Shown piece by piece: positions 63,891-64,000 of a DNA stretch of 64,000 bases; within the stretch, counting starts at the first letter, position 1; the number at the start of each line of letters is the position of its first letter. A program made the position numbers and the translations under genes. Origin of the DNA: Pollutimonas nitritireducens. GTDB taxonomy: Bacteria; Pseudomonadota; Gammaproteobacteria; Burkholderiales; Burkholderiaceae_B. The stretch covers positions 50,321 through 114,320 of the forward strand of contig NZ_PDNV01000014.1 in the NCBI RefSeq assembly GCF_002849615.1, written 5' to 3'. The notes below the pieces were generated by a model. It saw only the letters and a program-made list of their open reading frames with translations. It was not told where the DNA came from and did no database searches.

Positions 63891-64000
63891 GGGTTCTGGG
63901 CAGTAAAGCGCAGGCAAACGCAGGCTTTCGGGCCGCTGGGGCATGCGGCAGTGGCGCCAGGTTGGCGGTTTGTGTTGGTTAGGTCTTTAGGGCCACCGCA

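Larger units (their letters stand above)
63395..64000. other. Right-end non-coding stretch
   Basis: 606 bases after the Lrp/AsnC gene with no open frame that looks coding on either strand. It contains a 22-bp perfect palindrome (63463-63484), an AT-rich tract (about 63717-63770), a strong-looking promoter (63825-63854) and the second CTAGGGTTTACCC copy (63878-63890). The end reads like a long untranslated leader of a gene or RNA operon lying beyond the window. Confidence 0.6.

Overview
The window reads as a chromosome segment of a betaproteobacterium, most likely Burkholderiales, family Alcaligenaceae (Bordetella/Achromobacter/Pusillimonas-like). The basis is family content rather than any database match: Bug-type receptors of tripartite tricarboxylate transporters (TTT), a 6S RNA directly after zapA, a CIRCE-controlled groES-groEL operon, and a free-standing ybgC-tolQRAB-pal-cpoB operon. 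Coding density is high, GC is moderately high, and I see no insertion sequence, prophage, integrase, tRNA or CRISPR array.

Left third (1-20.7 kb). A LacI-type regulator (cut by the window edge) and a Bug receptor with a perfect 14-bp LacI-family operator. groEL and groES with a CIRCE element. A divergent tetR/SDR pair close in sequence to E. coli bdcR/bdcA. A small catabolic module (Bug receptor, fumarylacetoacetate-hydrolase-family enzyme, divergent FadR-type regulator). Catechol 1,2-dioxygenase divergent from an MFS transporter, with a BenM/CatM-type site between them. An iron group (PepSY membrane reductase, TonB-dependent receptor, ChaN-like lipoprotein) interrupted by an EamA transporter and a truncated VOC gene. 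Then the preQ0 operon queE-queC-queD, convergent with purT.

Middle third (20.7-41.4 kb). A CynX/NimT-type exporter, a zinc-independent medium-chain reductase, a membrane protein, a PHB-type esterase, and a TorF-like porin with a good sigma-54 promoter and an overlapping 25-codon leader ORF. Next are ahpC-ahpF, a LysR/CoA-transferase divergent pair, an AsmA-like protein, MgtC and YqaE membrane proteins, a complete BMP-type (purine nucleoside-like) ABC importer, an aldo/keto reductase, a thioesterase and a copper-handling pair.

Right third (41.4-64 kb). The Tol-Pal envelope operon runs leftwards and continues without a gap into a FecCD/FecE-type importer and an alpha/beta hydrolase, an unusual extension. 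Then come proS, divergent rppH, a TctD/TctE-like two-component system, a HIBADH-family reductase and tctA-tctB. zapB-like, zapA, 6S RNA, a SIMPL-domain protein, lgt, a small cytochrome c, a nucleoside-recognition membrane protein, 4-hydroxyphenylpyruvate dioxygenase and a divergent Lrp/AsnC regulator follow. The last 606 bases have no recognisable gene but contain a long perfect palindrome and a strong-looking promoter pointing out of the window.

Taken together this is an aerobic, organic-acid and aromatic-compound user. Two separate TTT receptors lie apart from their membrane subunits (tctAB), so receptor and permease would be assembled in trans. Nothing here is a clear novel defence or mobile system. 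The most distinctive points are the Tol-Pal/siderophore-type operon fusion, the PepSY protein with an extra C-terminal membrane module, and the sigma-54/leader-ORF arrangement before the porin.
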